Positions 9,903 through 18,145 are shown, numbered from the stretch's first letter. The stretch: DNA of 64,000 nt from Bacteroidales bacterium (GCA_024401895.1 JAKSKE010000003.1:1-64000); one strand, 5' to 3'. Notes: generated by a model not told the origin, from the letters alone. Numbers and translations are program-made.

Positions 9903-9908
9903 TCCTCC
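9903..9908 (-). promoter_or_regulatory. strong Shine-Dalgarno before susD copy A
   Basis: GGAGGA on the minus strand, 7 bases before ATG 9895. It parallels the GGAGGAG in front of susD copy B. The two susC genes have no comparable site. Confidence 0.6.
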
Positions 9909-9913
9909 ATCGA

Positions 9914-12900
9914 TTAGAACATAAACTTCGCACCGAAATTGAAGATCCGAACCTGAGGGTAGGTAGCATACGAGGTATCGCTCTGCTCAGGGTCAATGGT
10001 CTTGAGTTCAGAGAAAGTGTAAAGGTTGTAACCTCCTATGTTGAAGCGTATGCCCTTGATTATACCCTTGGGGCCGAACAGGCTCTGAGGGAGAGTGTAA
10101 CCAAGCTCTACGTTCTTGAGACGAAGGAAGGCTGCATTCCTGTAATAGAAAGACGATGAAGTTACGCCGCCATTGGAAACGTTGGAGCCCAGACGCGGAT
10201 AGTCTGCATCTGTGTTATTGAGAGTCCAGGCGTTCCTTGCCGCGTTGGCTTCGACGTTGTAGGAAACGGGATCGACCTGGGGAGCGTAGTAGAAACGAGC
10301 CCTGGCCTGTCCCTGGAAGAGCATCGAGAAGTCGAGGTTTTTCCAGGAGAGCGAAGCTGTAAGACCATATACGATCTCGGGAACTACAGTCAAATCGCAG
10401 CGTTTGCGGTCGAATGTAGTGATTTGCCCGTCACCGTCGAGGTCTTCGAAATAGAAGTCGCCCAACGTTGCACCCGACATCTGGGGATGGCTGTCAAGGT
10501 CGGCCTGGGTCTTGTTGATTCCGGCAACCTGATAGTAGAGGCCTGAGCCCATAGGATGGCCGGTAAGAGCCATATACTCGTGGCCTTCGCCCCAAGGGGT
10601 CTCATCCATATATTCCACCCTGTTGCGGGCGAAGAGGAAGTTTCCGTTGATTCGGTAGATGAGGTCTCCGTTGCAGACACGGTTTTCGTGAGAGAGTTGA
10701 ATCTCTATACCCCGATTGGATACAATACCTATGTTTTCGTCCGGAAGGTCGTATGTGAGTCCCGAATAGTAAGGTATGGAGGCATTGCGGGTGCACAGAA
10801 TGTTAGAACGGCGGGTGTGGAAATATTCCAGTTCCCAGGAGAGCTTTCCGTTGAAAATGTTTCCGTCCAGCCCCACGTTCCAGGTCTTGGCAACCTCCCA
10901 GGTGACACCTTCGTTAGGAATTGTACCGGGAATGATTTTCTGCACATTCTGGTCACCGAACTTGACTCTGTAGCTAACGGCACTTGCATACTCGTAAGTT
11001 GTCATATACTGGAAAGGGTCGATTTGGTCGTTACCCTGCTCGCCGTAAGAGAAACGGAGCTTGAGGTTTGTGAGCCAGGGAGCGTTATCCTTTACAAAAG
11101 ACTCTTCGCTCATACGCCAACCGGCGGATACTCCGGGGAAAAAGCCCCAGCGGTGACCCTTTGCAAAGTTTTCGGAACCGTCGTAACGGGCAATGAACTG
11201 GAAAAGGTATTTGCTGTTGTAGTCATAGCCCAAACGGCCGAAGAAACTCATTCTGGCTTTCTCGGCGGCGTTTCCGTCAATGGAATACCAGGTCTTGTCG
11301 GCGCTTCCGGCAAAAAGCTCGTCGAGGATATCGGAATCGAACTGGGTGATTCCAGCCTTGAAATAGTCCTTGCGGTAGCCGTACTGCTCATAGCCGAGCA
11401 GTCCAGTTACGTGATGGCCGTTGAAATCCCGGTCGTAGTTGATATTGGCGTTTATAGTCCACTGGTGAACTCCTGTCTGGGACTCCCTCAAAACAGGAGA
11501 AGTAACAGAGTTCATAGTTTCGGGAGTGTACAGCTCGGTAATTTCGTTATATTTATAATAGGTCCAGTTCTTCTGCCATTTCTTGTTGAAGTTGTTTCGC
11601 ACGTCATAGGCCAGCTTGCCGTTTATCTTTAGGCCGGGGGTAACCTTCTTGAGGTCAATGTCGGCCGTAAGTGTTGCGTTGATGGTGTTAAGAATGGTTT
11701 TGTCATAACCGGTAAGGTCCTGAACCAGCACTGCGGGGTTGGAACCGCCGCGAATGAGGCCGTTGGGATAATATGCTCCGCCCGTAGGTTTAAGACGGGT
11801 GGCCATATAGAATATACCGGTTGAATTTGAAGGATATGCCGAGTAGTTCTTGTGCTGCTGGCGAACGTTCAGGTCAACGCCCAGCTTGAAGTTGTTGGTA
11901 ACTTTAATGTCGACATTCGAACGAATGTTGTACTGCTGATAGTTGGTAGCCGATTTATAGTAGATACCGTCCTGGTACTGACCGTTGAACTGCACGAAAT
12001 AACCCACCCTGTCACCGCCTCCGTCCACGCTCACACCGTATTTGTGCTGCTGGGAAACCGGCTTTATTATTTCCTTGAACCAGTTGGTGTTGGGATACAT
12101 TACGGGGTCGTCGCCGCTCTCGTAATGAGCCAGCTGAGTCTGGTTGTATTTGGGAGCGGCACCGGTAATTGCCAGTTCATCATTGTAGGCGTGTGTGAAA
12201 AGCACGGCATCGGCCATCTCCACTAGGCGGGTAGGCTGCTGAAGACCGAGGTCATAGGTAAACGTTACGTTGGGGGCCTCGTTGAACTTTCCGCGCTTGG
12301 TTGTAACCAGAATCACACCGTTCGCAGAACGGGCGCCGTAAATTGCGGCAGAGGCATCCTTGAGCACGTTGATTGACTCGATTTCTTCACCGGACAGGCG
12401 GGAGAACTCGTCACTACGGCCAATTACTCCGTCAATTACAATAAGAGGGGTGTTGTCACCCAAGGTACTGCGGCCACGGATGTACATTACTGCATCGTCG
12501 TGACCGGGCTCACCGGAGCGGTTGTTGACAACCACACCTGAAAGACGGCCGGCAAGACCCTGAGACAGGTTTACCGACGAGTTCTTGACCAGTTCCTTTC
12601 CCGAAGTCGAGGTAACTGAACCGGTAAGGGTAAGTTTACGCTGGTTACCGTAACCAATGGCTACGGCTTCCTCCAGAAGCTGACTGTCATCTTCCAGAAT
12701 AACGTCCACTTTTGTTTTGTTGCCGGTATTGACATCCAACGTCTTATACCCGACACTTGTAAATTGCAGAACGGCATTGGCAGGTACGGAAATGGAGTAT
12801 CTTCCATCCAAATCCGTAACGGTACCGGTGGTGGTTCCCTTAATTACTACTCCGGCGCCTATCAAGGCTTCGCCGTTAGTCGAAGAAACCACACCGCTGA

Positions 12901-12982
12901 CAGTCCTGTTCTGCGCAAAAGCCATCACTGAAAGCATCAGGAAGGCCGTCAAAGCAAAACATTTTTTAATTAAACATTTCAT
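9914..12982 (-). CDS. SusC/RagA-family TonB-dependent outer-membrane transporter (copy A)
   Basis: First gene of the leftward operon, 1022 residues. The domain order matches copy B: signal peptide (MKCLIKK...MAFAQ), regulatory-like domain with SSTNGEALIGAGVVIKGT, plug domain with RLSGVVVNNRSGEPG and NVLKDASAAIYGARSANG, and a barrel ending FNFGAKFMF. ATG 12982 is preferred over the in-frame ATG at 13021 because it starts a normal signal peptide and makes both copies equal in length. Differences from copy B cluster in barrel loops, for example around residues 490-525 and near the C-terminus. The divergent DeoR gene and repeated half-sites upstream suggest transcriptional control there. Confidence 0.95.
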   Translation of the reverse strand: MKCLIKKCFALTAFLMLSVMAFAQNRTVSGVVSSTNGEALIGAGVVIKGTTTGTVTDLDGRYSISVPANAVLQFTSVGYKTLDVNTGNKTKVDVILEDDSQLLEEAVAIGYGNQRKLTLTGSVTSTSGKELVKNSSVNLSQGLAGRLSGVVVNNRSGEPGHDDAVMYIRGRSTLGDNTPLIVIDGVIGRSDEFSRLSGEEIESINVLKDASAAIYGARSANGVILVTTKRGKFNEAPNVTFTYDLGLQQPTRLVEMADAVLFTHAYNDELAITGAAPKYNQTQLAHYESGDDPVMYPNTNWFKEIIKPVSQQHKYGVSVDGGGDRVGYFVQFNGQYQDGIYYKSATNYQQYNIRSNVDIKVTNNFKLGVDLNVRQQHKNYSAYPSNSTGIFYMATRLKPTGGAYYPNGLIRGGSNPAVLVQDLTGYDKTILNTINATLTADIDLKKVTPGLKINGKLAYDVRNNFNKKWQKNWTYYKYNEITELYTPETMNSVTSPVLRESQTGVHQWTINANINYDRDFNGHHVTGLLGYEQYGYRKDYFKAGITQFDSDILDELFAGSADKTWYSIDGNAAEKARMSFFGRLGYDYNSKYLFQFIARYDGSENFAKGHRWGFFPGVSAGWRMSEESFVKDNAPWLTNLKLRFSYGEQGNDQIDPFQYMTTYEYASAVSYRVKFGDQNVQKIIPGTIPNEGVTWEVAKTWNVGLDGNIFNGKLSWELEYFHTRRSNILCTRNASIPYYSGLTYDLPDENIGIVSNRGIEIQLSHENRVCNGDLIYRINGNFLFARNRVEYMDETPWGEGHEYMALTGHPMGSGLYYQVAGINKTQADLDSHPQMSGATLGDFYFEDLDGDGQITTFDRKRCDLTVVPEIVYGLTASLSWKNLDFSMLFQGQARARFYYAPQVDPVSYNVEANAARNAWTLNNTDADYPRLGSNVSNGGVTSSSFYYRNAAFLRLKNVELGYTLPQSLFGPKGIIKGIRFNIGGYNLYTFSELKTIDPEQSDTSYATYPQVRIFNFGAKFMF

Positions 12983-13071
12983 ATCTGTTGATATTTGTAT
13001 AATCAAAACATAATTATCCACCCCAATTTTAGTTATAAATTCTTTCTATCAGATGATTTTTTTAAAAAAAT

Positions 13072-13115
13072 GTTTCGTTTTGAGTTTCGTTTTGCACAAT
13101 GTTTAAAAACGAAAC
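13072..13115. promoter_or_regulatory. candidate DeoR-family operator: three GTTTCGTTTT half-sites
   Basis: GTTTCGTTTTG occurs at 13072-13082 and again at 13084-13094, a 12-base period. Its inverted form AAAACGAAAC lies at 13106-13115. The second and third sites form an inverted repeat with a 12-base spacer. The cluster sits between susC copy A and the DeoR gene, just upstream of the DeoR -7 element. This is the expected place for an autoregulated operator serving both directions. Binding by the adjacent regulator is inference. Confidence 0.55.
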
Positions 13116-13136
13116 AAAAAATCTTAAAAATTTTCG

Positions 13137-13144
13137 TATCTTTG
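13137..13144 (+). promoter_or_regulatory. Bacteroidota -7 element (TATCTTTG) for the DeoR gene
   Basis: Matches TAnnTTTG and lies 21 bases before the ATG at 13166. No clear TTTG -33 element is seen at the usual 19-21 base spacing, so the promoter may be weak or regulator-dependent. Confidence 0.45.
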
Positions 13145-13165
13145 GACAAATAAAGCATTTACAAT

Positions 13166-13930
13166 ATGTCCAGCATCGAAGAAAGAAGAAAATTCATATC
13201 TGAAACCATAAGCAAGCAAGGTTTCGTTCAAGTTGCGATTCTTGCGAAAACGTTCAATGTTACGCAAACCACAATCAGGAAGGATTTGAACTACCTCGAA
13301 TCCAAGGGCCTGCTCAGAAGGGCATACGGTAGCGCCCTGCCGGTAGAAGAGCAGGTTATGGACATAGCTTTGAAAAAGAAAGTACTGCTGAGCTATGACA
13401 AAAAACAGAAAATAGGACGCCGGGCGGCTCAGCTGATAGGAGAAAATGACTCCATTCTCATTTCATCGGGCTCCACTCTGGCAATCTTTGCCGAGCATAT
13501 TGAACCTAAAGGGCATCTCAATGTAGTGACATCGGCTGTGAACATTTCCACAAAGCTTGGGGAGACACCCAACATTACCGTAATGCAGATAGGTGGCATC
13601 CTGTACAGCAACACCCTCTCGGCAACCGGGAACGACGCCATCCAGGCCCTGCGCAGCGTTTACTGCTCAAAACTTTTCCTGGGAGTTGACGGAATCGACA
13701 TCAACTACGGCGTGTCCAGCGGAACAGTCGAAGAGGCCGAACTTATTGTACAGATGATAAAGTCGTCGTCCCAAACCATCGTACTCACCGATTCAAGCAA
13801 ATTCGGACGGAAGGGATTCGGACGGGTGTGCGGCGTGGAGAAGATACACACTCTCATAACCGACAGCGGCATTCCTACAAAAACAAAGTCGGAATTGGAG
13901 CAACTGGGAGTAGAAGTGATTGTTGTCTGA
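13166..13930 (+). CDS. DeoR-family transcriptional regulator
   Basis: Sugar-responsive regulator of 254 residues. The N-terminal winged helix-turn-helix (about residues 6-58) contains VAILAKTFNVTQTTIRKDL and LESKGLLRRAYGSA. The C-terminal DeoR sensor domain, related to phosphosugar isomerase folds, has SILISSGSTLAIF, LFLGVDGID, GVSSGTVEEAE and TDSSKFGRKGFG. Members usually repress carbohydrate genes and release DNA on binding a phosphorylated sugar. It is divergent from the SusCD operon with candidate operator repeats between them, so it probably controls that operon and itself. Bacteroidota glycan loci more often use hybrid two-component, SusR-like or sigma/anti-sigma regulators, which makes this arrangement noteworthy. 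The effector is unknown; an amino-sugar phosphate would fit the GH20. Confidence 0.92.
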   Translation: MSSIEERRKFISETISKQGFVQVAILAKTFNVTQTTIRKDLNYLESKGLLRRAYGSALPVEEQVMDIALKKKVLLSYDKKQKIGRRAAQLIGENDSILISSGSTLAIFAEHIEPKGHLNVVTSAVNISTKLGETPNITVMQIGGILYSNTLSATGNDAIQALRSVYCSKLFLGVDGIDINYGVSSGTVEEAELIVQMIKSSSQTIVLTDSSKFGRKGFGRVCGVEKIHTLITDSGIPTKTKSELEQLGVEVIVV

Positions 13931-13931
13931 A

Positions 13932-15596
13932 TCAGGGCAGTTTGGGAGCTGCCTCCCCGGCATCGATACATCCCTCCAGGTCGATAAGTTCGAATCCGTC
14001 GACCTTTTTCAGCGCTTTGAAATTTTCGAACAGATAGTTGAGCACTCCGCAGGTCCTGAATTTGGCCGCAGGGGTCGATATGGTCACAGTGCCGGCGCCG
14101 TCGTATGAAAGGTAAACCGGTTCTTCGGAAAGCTCGTGGTCCAGACGCACACCGTTCTTCACCTTACGGCAGCCTCCTTTGAATACTATGGAAGTTACGG
14201 TACTGTCGGCGTCCCAGTTGCGCTTGTAGTTTTCACCGCTCACCAGCATCTTTATCTTCTCGTTGATGTCGGCCCCCCTCTGAAGTACGGCATCGCCTAC
14301 CTTGGCAACGTCCCAAGAGACCGAGATTTTATACGGCACTCCGTTAAGCACTTCGGTGTTCTCATAAACGTCATACTCCTTGCTGTGTTTTACCGTTACG
14401 GTGTCTTCGCACTGAACGCCTATGTACCAAACTCCGGCGTCAAGCCTGTCAAACGAGAGTTCCTTTACGAGTTCTTTGTTTTCAGACGCATACCGGGCGT
14501 CTTCCCTGAAAGCGTAAGTGCCCTTTGCAAGCCTGAGGCTGAGGTTGTGATTTGACAGAACTTCCAGACGCACTTTTACGTTGCGTGCCTTCGGGGGAAG
14601 GGAGAATGCAAAATTATGGCACTGAAGATCTCCTACCATAGTGTGAAGCGGATCATTGTCGAGGGTTCCCTTGGTCATAGCCCGGCTCTCTCCGTTTTCG
14701 AGCACCGCCTTTACCTTGGCGCAGCCCCTGCCGTCAATGGCATACCGGAGCATCGACGACATAAGAAAAAGTTGCTCCCCCTGTGCCTCCAGTTCGGGAT
14801 GTCCGCCACTTATTAGCAGTCTTCCGGAAAAGGCATCCCGCTTGTACGCAATAAGCGAAGGCTGGCCGTCGAGGATGCAGTCTTTAATGTCGTTGTATGC
14901 CAGAACCTCCGTTCCGGGAACCGTGGCCCAGGTAGAGAAGTACGGGCCGTTGTAATGTTCTATTTTTTCTACTCGCAGGTCTCCTCCGAAAGAGTCGGAA
15001 CTGTACCTGAGCAATGGCGATCCCTCGGGAATAACGTAAGCGGGCCATATTCCGGTAATGGCCGCCTCGTTGCAGATGCCCGGCCACATACCTATATATC
15101 CGGGGCGGGAGCCCTGGGTGTCGCAACCCAGACAGCAGATGTATGCCCCGGCACAGGAGCCCACGTAGCTGCCTCCGTTGGCCAGGAAGGTGCGATAGCG
15201 CTCGCGTGCGGCTGTGCCCATAATTACGCCGTGGTTGTTGGACTGTCCGCCATACATATATATACAGCTGAAACGGGGCTCTCCGTCGGGATACAGCAGA
15301 CGGCCGTTAAGGTCTTCTGCGCTGCCCTTGAACATAAGCTGCTCTATGCCGGTGTTCCGGGGAGTGTCCTCTTCTTCCAAGCGCAGGGTCTCCTGGCTGA
15401 GGCCGAGCCAGTCGGCCGCATACAGGGTGTCGTGCTGTACGATTTTTATGGAGCTGTCCACAAAAAGGTCCTTGAAAAAAGCTTTGTTGGGCACGTCGGT
15501 GCGCACCGGAACGTTTTTGTTTGGTTTGTTACCGGCAACGGCCGCCACTGCAATGAATGCGGCCGCAGTTGTGAGCAATACTTTTTTAAAATCCAT
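13932..15596 (-). CDS. secreted BPL_N-type (class I glutamine-amidotransferase-like) protein
   Basis: Exported 554-residue protein of unknown function. After the signal peptide (MDFKKVLLTTAAAFIAVAAVAG), a domain resembling the N-terminal domain of eukaryotic biotin-protein ligase spans roughly residues 85-290. It contains GGQSNNHGVIMGT, FLANGGSYVGSCAGAYI and LLISGGHPELE, with the GSCAGAY cysteine in the position of the GATase-like nucleophile. The remaining C-terminal half looks beta-rich and I do not recognise it. ATG 15596 is chosen because an earlier in-frame start would lack a signal peptide and overlap nadD. It follows nadD by 28 bases and converges on the DeoR gene with a 1-base gap. 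No substrate can be proposed. Confidence 0.75.
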   Translation of the reverse strand: MDFKKVLLTTAAAFIAVAAVAGNKPNKNVPVRTDVPNKAFFKDLFVDSSIKIVQHDTLYAADWLGLSQETLRLEEEDTPRNTGIEQLMFKGSAEDLNGRLLYPDGEPRFSCIYMYGGQSNNHGVIMGTAARERYRTFLANGGSYVGSCAGAYICCLGCDTQGSRPGYIGMWPGICNEAAITGIWPAYVIPEGSPLLRYSSDSFGGDLRVEKIEHYNGPYFSTWATVPGTEVLAYNDIKDCILDGQPSLIAYKRDAFSGRLLISGGHPELEAQGEQLFLMSSMLRYAIDGRGCAKVKAVLENGESRAMTKGTLDNDPLHTMVGDLQCHNFAFSLPPKARNVKVRLEVLSNHNLSLRLAKGTYAFREDARYASENKELVKELSFDRLDAGVWYIGVQCEDTVTVKHSKEYDVYENTEVLNGVPYKISVSWDVAKVGDAVLQRGADINEKIKMLVSGENYKRNWDADSTVTSIVFKGGCRKVKNGVRLDHELSEEPVYLSYDGAGTVTISTPAAKFRTCGVLNYLFENFKALKKVDGFELIDLEGCIDAGEAAPKLP

Positions 15597-15624
15597 CTTA
15601 CTATAGCTTTGTTTCTGCCCGGGG

Positions 15625-16263
15625 CTACATCCTCCACTCCGACATATCCTCTCCTCGGGCTTCGGCTTCACGGATGCGGGTGGAAGAAATGTCTATTATG
15701 GGGGCGTCTATGATCTGAATGCGGTAAAGACTTTCGAAATCTTCGAAACTCACGGTGCCGGGAGTGTCGTGAATCGACGAATTGTCCAGCACATAGGGAA
15801 CCGGAAACTGCAGGCACTCGTCGTAAAGTATCCTGCGTATACTGTGAATATCGAATCCCCGCCGGGGATAAACGGCAACTCCGTACTCGCTCAGGAGCCT
15901 GGAAGCATCTCTCCATTTGTGAATATTCTCAAGATTGTCGGCGCCAACCACAAGCGTGAACTCGTTCTCGGGCTCCCTTCTCTTGAGGGCGTCAAGCGTC
16001 TTGATTGTGTAATGGGGAGCGGGCATCTCAAGTTCAATGTTATCGACCCAGACGTGAAGTTCGGGATGCCTGCGCACAGCATCTATGGCCGCGTAATAAC
16101 GTTCAGCAGCGTTGAGAGCCTTTGCCGGATCTTTCAGCGGGTTCTGAGGCGAAATCACCAGATACACCCAATCGAATTCCTTCTCTTTGGTAAGATACTC
16201 CATTATAGCTTTGTGGCCAATGTGGAGAGGATCGAAAGAACCGGAATAAACGGCGATTTTCAT
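15625..16263 (-). CDS. nadD: nicotinate-nucleotide adenylyltransferase
   Basis: Transfers AMP from ATP to nicotinate mononucleotide in NAD biosynthesis, in the cytoplasm. The 212-residue protein has the nucleotidyltransferase signature GSFDPLHIGHKAIMEYL at the N-terminus, the NadD-like VVGADNLENIHKW in the middle, and ISSTRIREAEARG near the C-terminus. Length is normal for the family. It is divergent from the aldolase gene, with interleaved promoter elements in the 71-base spacer. It is followed by the BPL_N-type gene in the same direction, so the two probably share a transcript although no functional link is known. Confidence 0.95.
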   Translation of the reverse strand: MKIAVYSGSFDPLHIGHKAIMEYLTKEKEFDWVYLVISPQNPLKDPAKALNAAERYYAAIDAVRRHPELHVWVDNIELEMPAPHYTIKTLDALKRREPENEFTLVVGADNLENIHKWRDASRLLSEYGVAVYPRRGFDIHSIRRILYDECLQFPVPYVLDNSSIHDTPGTVSFEDFESLYRIQIIDAPIIDISSTRIREAEARGEDMSEWRM

Positions 16264-16275
16264 ATAGTTTCAGTG

Positions 16276-16306
16276 TTGCTGTTTTGTGCAAAAATAGTTA
16301 ATTTTG
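16276..16306 (+). promoter_or_regulatory. promoter of the aldolase gene
   Basis: A TTG at 16276-16278, a 20-base spacer and TAATTTTG at 16299-16306 match the Bacteroidota primary sigma factor consensus (TTG-N19-21-TAnnTTTG). The -7 element ends 28 bases before ATG 16335. Confidence 0.6.
16289..16296 (-). promoter_or_regulatory. -7 element (TATTTTTG) for nadD
   Basis: On the minus strand TATTTTTG lies 25 bases before the nadD ATG. It interleaves with the opposing aldolase promoter, so the two may compete for polymerase. No good -33 element is visible. Confidence 0.4.
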
Positions 16307-16334
16307 TGGGATTTAAAATCGAACTACAATCTAA

Positions 16335-17348
16335 ATGTCAACAAATATGGTATCATTTAAGGAATTGGGCCTTGTAAACACCCGTGAGATGTTTGCAAAG
16401 GCAGTCGCAGGCGGTTATGCAATCCCTGCTTTCAACTTCAACAATATGGAACAGCTGCAGGCTATTATCAAGGCTTCTGCAGAGACAAAGTCTCCTGTTA
16501 TTCTTCAGGTAAGCAAGGGCGCACGCAACTATGCAAACCAGACTCTCCTCCGCTATATGGCACAGGGAGCCGTTGAGTACGCAAAGGAACTCGGTTGGGA
16601 GAATCCTCAGATTTGCCTCCATCTCGACCACGGCGACAGCTACGAGCTTTGCAAGAGCTGTGTAGATTTCGGCTTCTCATCTGTTATGATCGACGGTTCG
16701 GCTCTTCCTTACGAGGAGAATATCGCTCTCACAAAGAAAGTCGTTGAATACGCTCACAAGTATGACGTTACTGTAGAGGCCGAGCTCGGTGTTCTCGCAG
16801 GTGTCGAGGACGAGGTTGCAGCAGAGGAGTCTCATTACACCAAGCCCGAGGAAGTTATCGATTTCGCTACCCGCACAGGTTGCGATTCGCTTGCCATCTC
16901 CATTGGAACAAGCCACGGCGCATACAAGTTCAAACCCGAACAGTGCACCCGCGACCCCAAGACCGGACTTCTTGTACCTCCCCCGCTTGCATTCGACGTT
17001 CTGCACGAAATTGAGAAGAAGCTCCCCGGATTCCCTATCGTTCTGCACGGTTCATCATCTGTTCCTCAGGAGTACGTAGAGATTATCAATGCTAACGGAG
17101 GAAAACTTCCCGATGCAGTAGGAATTCCCGAAGAGCAGCTTCGCGAGGCTTCCAAGAGCGCAGTTTGCAAGATTAACATCGACTCCGACTCTCGTCTTGC
17201 ATTCACCGCCGCTGTCCGCAAGGTATTCGCCGAGAAACCCGGCGAGTTCGACCCTCGCAAATACTGCGGTCCCGCACGCGACCTTATGGTAGAACTTTAC
17301 AAGCACAAGATTGTAAATGTTCTGGGTTCAGACGGTAAGGCTGCCTAA
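16335..17348 (+). CDS. fba: class II fructose-1,6-bisphosphate aldolase
   Basis: Zinc-dependent aldolase of glycolysis and gluconeogenesis, 337 residues. Motifs are LHLDHGDSYELCKSCVDFGF (zinc histidine and catalytic aspartate region), EAELGVLAGVEDEV, SHGAYKFKPEQ and VLHGSSSVPQEYV, all typical of class II aldolases. MVSFKEL at 16347 is an alternative start. Codon use looks more biased towards frequent codons than in neighbouring genes, consistent with high expression; this is an impression, not a calculation. A consensus promoter precedes it and a 10-bp hairpin terminator follows, so it is probably monocistronic. Confidence 0.96.
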   Translation: MSTNMVSFKELGLVNTREMFAKAVAGGYAIPAFNFNNMEQLQAIIKASAETKSPVILQVSKGARNYANQTLLRYMAQGAVEYAKELGWENPQICLHLDHGDSYELCKSCVDFGFSSVMIDGSALPYEENIALTKKVVEYAHKYDVTVEAELGVLAGVEDEVAAEESHYTKPEEVIDFATRTGCDSLAISIGTSHGAYKFKPEQCTRDPKTGLLVPPPLAFDVLHEIEKKLPGFPIVLHGSSSVPQEYVEIINANGGKLPDAVGIPEEQLREASKSAVCKINIDSDSRLAFTAAVRKVFAEKPGEFDPRKYCGPARDLMVELYKHKIVNVLGSDGKAA

Positions 17349-17396
17349 AAGAACAGGGCTTTTTTTGAAGCTCCTATGAATAAACACTTTACAGAG

Positions 17397-17427
17397 ATCC
17401 CTTCCGCAGTTTACCGGAAGGGATTTT
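17397..17427 (+). terminator. intrinsic terminator after the aldolase gene
   Basis: Perfect 10-bp stem ATCCCTTCCG / CGGAAGGGAT (17397-17406 and 17415-17424) with an 8-base loop, followed by a short T run. Confidence 0.75.
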
Positions 17428-17440
17428 CAAAAGTACAGCT

Positions 17441-18145
17441 ATGGAATACAGAGAACTTAGCGAAACAGAATACCGGGACTTTGAAAGCAGGATTCTATAC
17501 GAAGACAACCACCTGCTCATAGTGAACAAAAAAGTGGGAGAAATAACCCAGGGAGACAAGACAGGAGACGAATGCCTTGCCGACTCCTACAAAGCCTTCA
17601 TAGCCAGGCGGGACTCAAAACCGGGCAAAGTGTTTATGGGCATCCCCCACCGGCTAGACCGCCCCGTGAGCGGAATCTGCGTCCTGGCAAAAACCAGCAA
17701 AGCACTGGAGAGAATGAGCGAAATGTTCCGCGAAGGCAACGTTCACAAGACCTACTGGGCCCTGTGCTGCGAAGCTCCACAAAAGAAAGAAGCTCTGCTG
17801 GAAAACTGGATGGACAGAAACGAAAAACTCAACAAAAGCTTCATCTGCAGGGAAGGCAAGGGCAAACTCGCCAGACTCCACTACCGGCACATTGCCGACA
17901 CCCAGCGATACCATCTCCTGGAAGTGGAACTGCTGACAGGACGTCATCACCAGATAAGATGCCAGTTGAGCCACATAGGCTGCGTAATCAAAGGCGATCT
18001 GAAGTACGGTGCGCCCCGCTCGAACCCCGACGGAGGAATCTGCCTCCAGGCCCACAGGATAGAATTCGAGCATCCGGTTAAAAAAATTCCCATATCCGTC
18101 AGCTGTCCTGCTCCCGCAGACTGGAAAGGGCTGCCGCTCCTCTGA
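17441..18145 (+). CDS. RluA-family RNA pseudouridine synthase
   Basis: Predicted to isomerise uridine to pseudouridine in rRNA or tRNA. The 234-residue protein has the RluA motif GIPHRLDRPVSGICVLAKTS with the catalytic aspartate in HRLD, then VHKTYWALC and LLTGRHHQIRCQLSHIGC. It lacks an S4 RNA-binding domain, as in the short RluA/TruC-like members. The target cannot be assigned from sequence. Its last 47 bases overlap the end of the convergent AraC-type gene, so both strands code there. Confidence 0.9.
   Translation: MEYRELSETEYRDFESRILYEDNHLLIVNKKVGEITQGDKTGDECLADSYKAFIARRDSKPGKVFMGIPHRLDRPVSGICVLAKTSKALERMSEMFREGNVHKTYWALCCEAPQKKEALLENWMDRNEKLNKSFICREGKGKLARLHYRHIADTQRYHLLEVELLTGRHHQIRCQLSHIGCVIKGDLKYGAPRSNPDGGICLQAHRIEFEHPVKKIPISVSCPAPADWKGLPLL

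Larger units (their letters stand above)
2609..12982 (-). repeat. tandem duplication of a susC-susD unit
   Basis: Two units of about 5.2 kb (4724-7792 plus 2609-4705, and 9914-12982 plus 7814-9895) lie head to tail. The susC copies encode proteins of identical length (1022). Both units have 18-base susC-susD gaps and a strong Shine-Dalgarno before susD. The protein copies share long identical blocks and diverge in patches, indicating duplication followed by divergence and not a very recent event. Confidence 0.9.

Noticed and set aside
10556..11632. A 358-codon open frame opposite susC copy A
   Set aside because: A similar but shorter and broken set of frames lies opposite copy B, as expected from coding constraint on the real strand; no domain seen.
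13004..13012. A -7 element for susC copy A (TATGTTTTG on the minus strand)
   Set aside because: It has one extra base between TA and TTTG and no -33 partner at the right spacing, so I do not call a promoter there.
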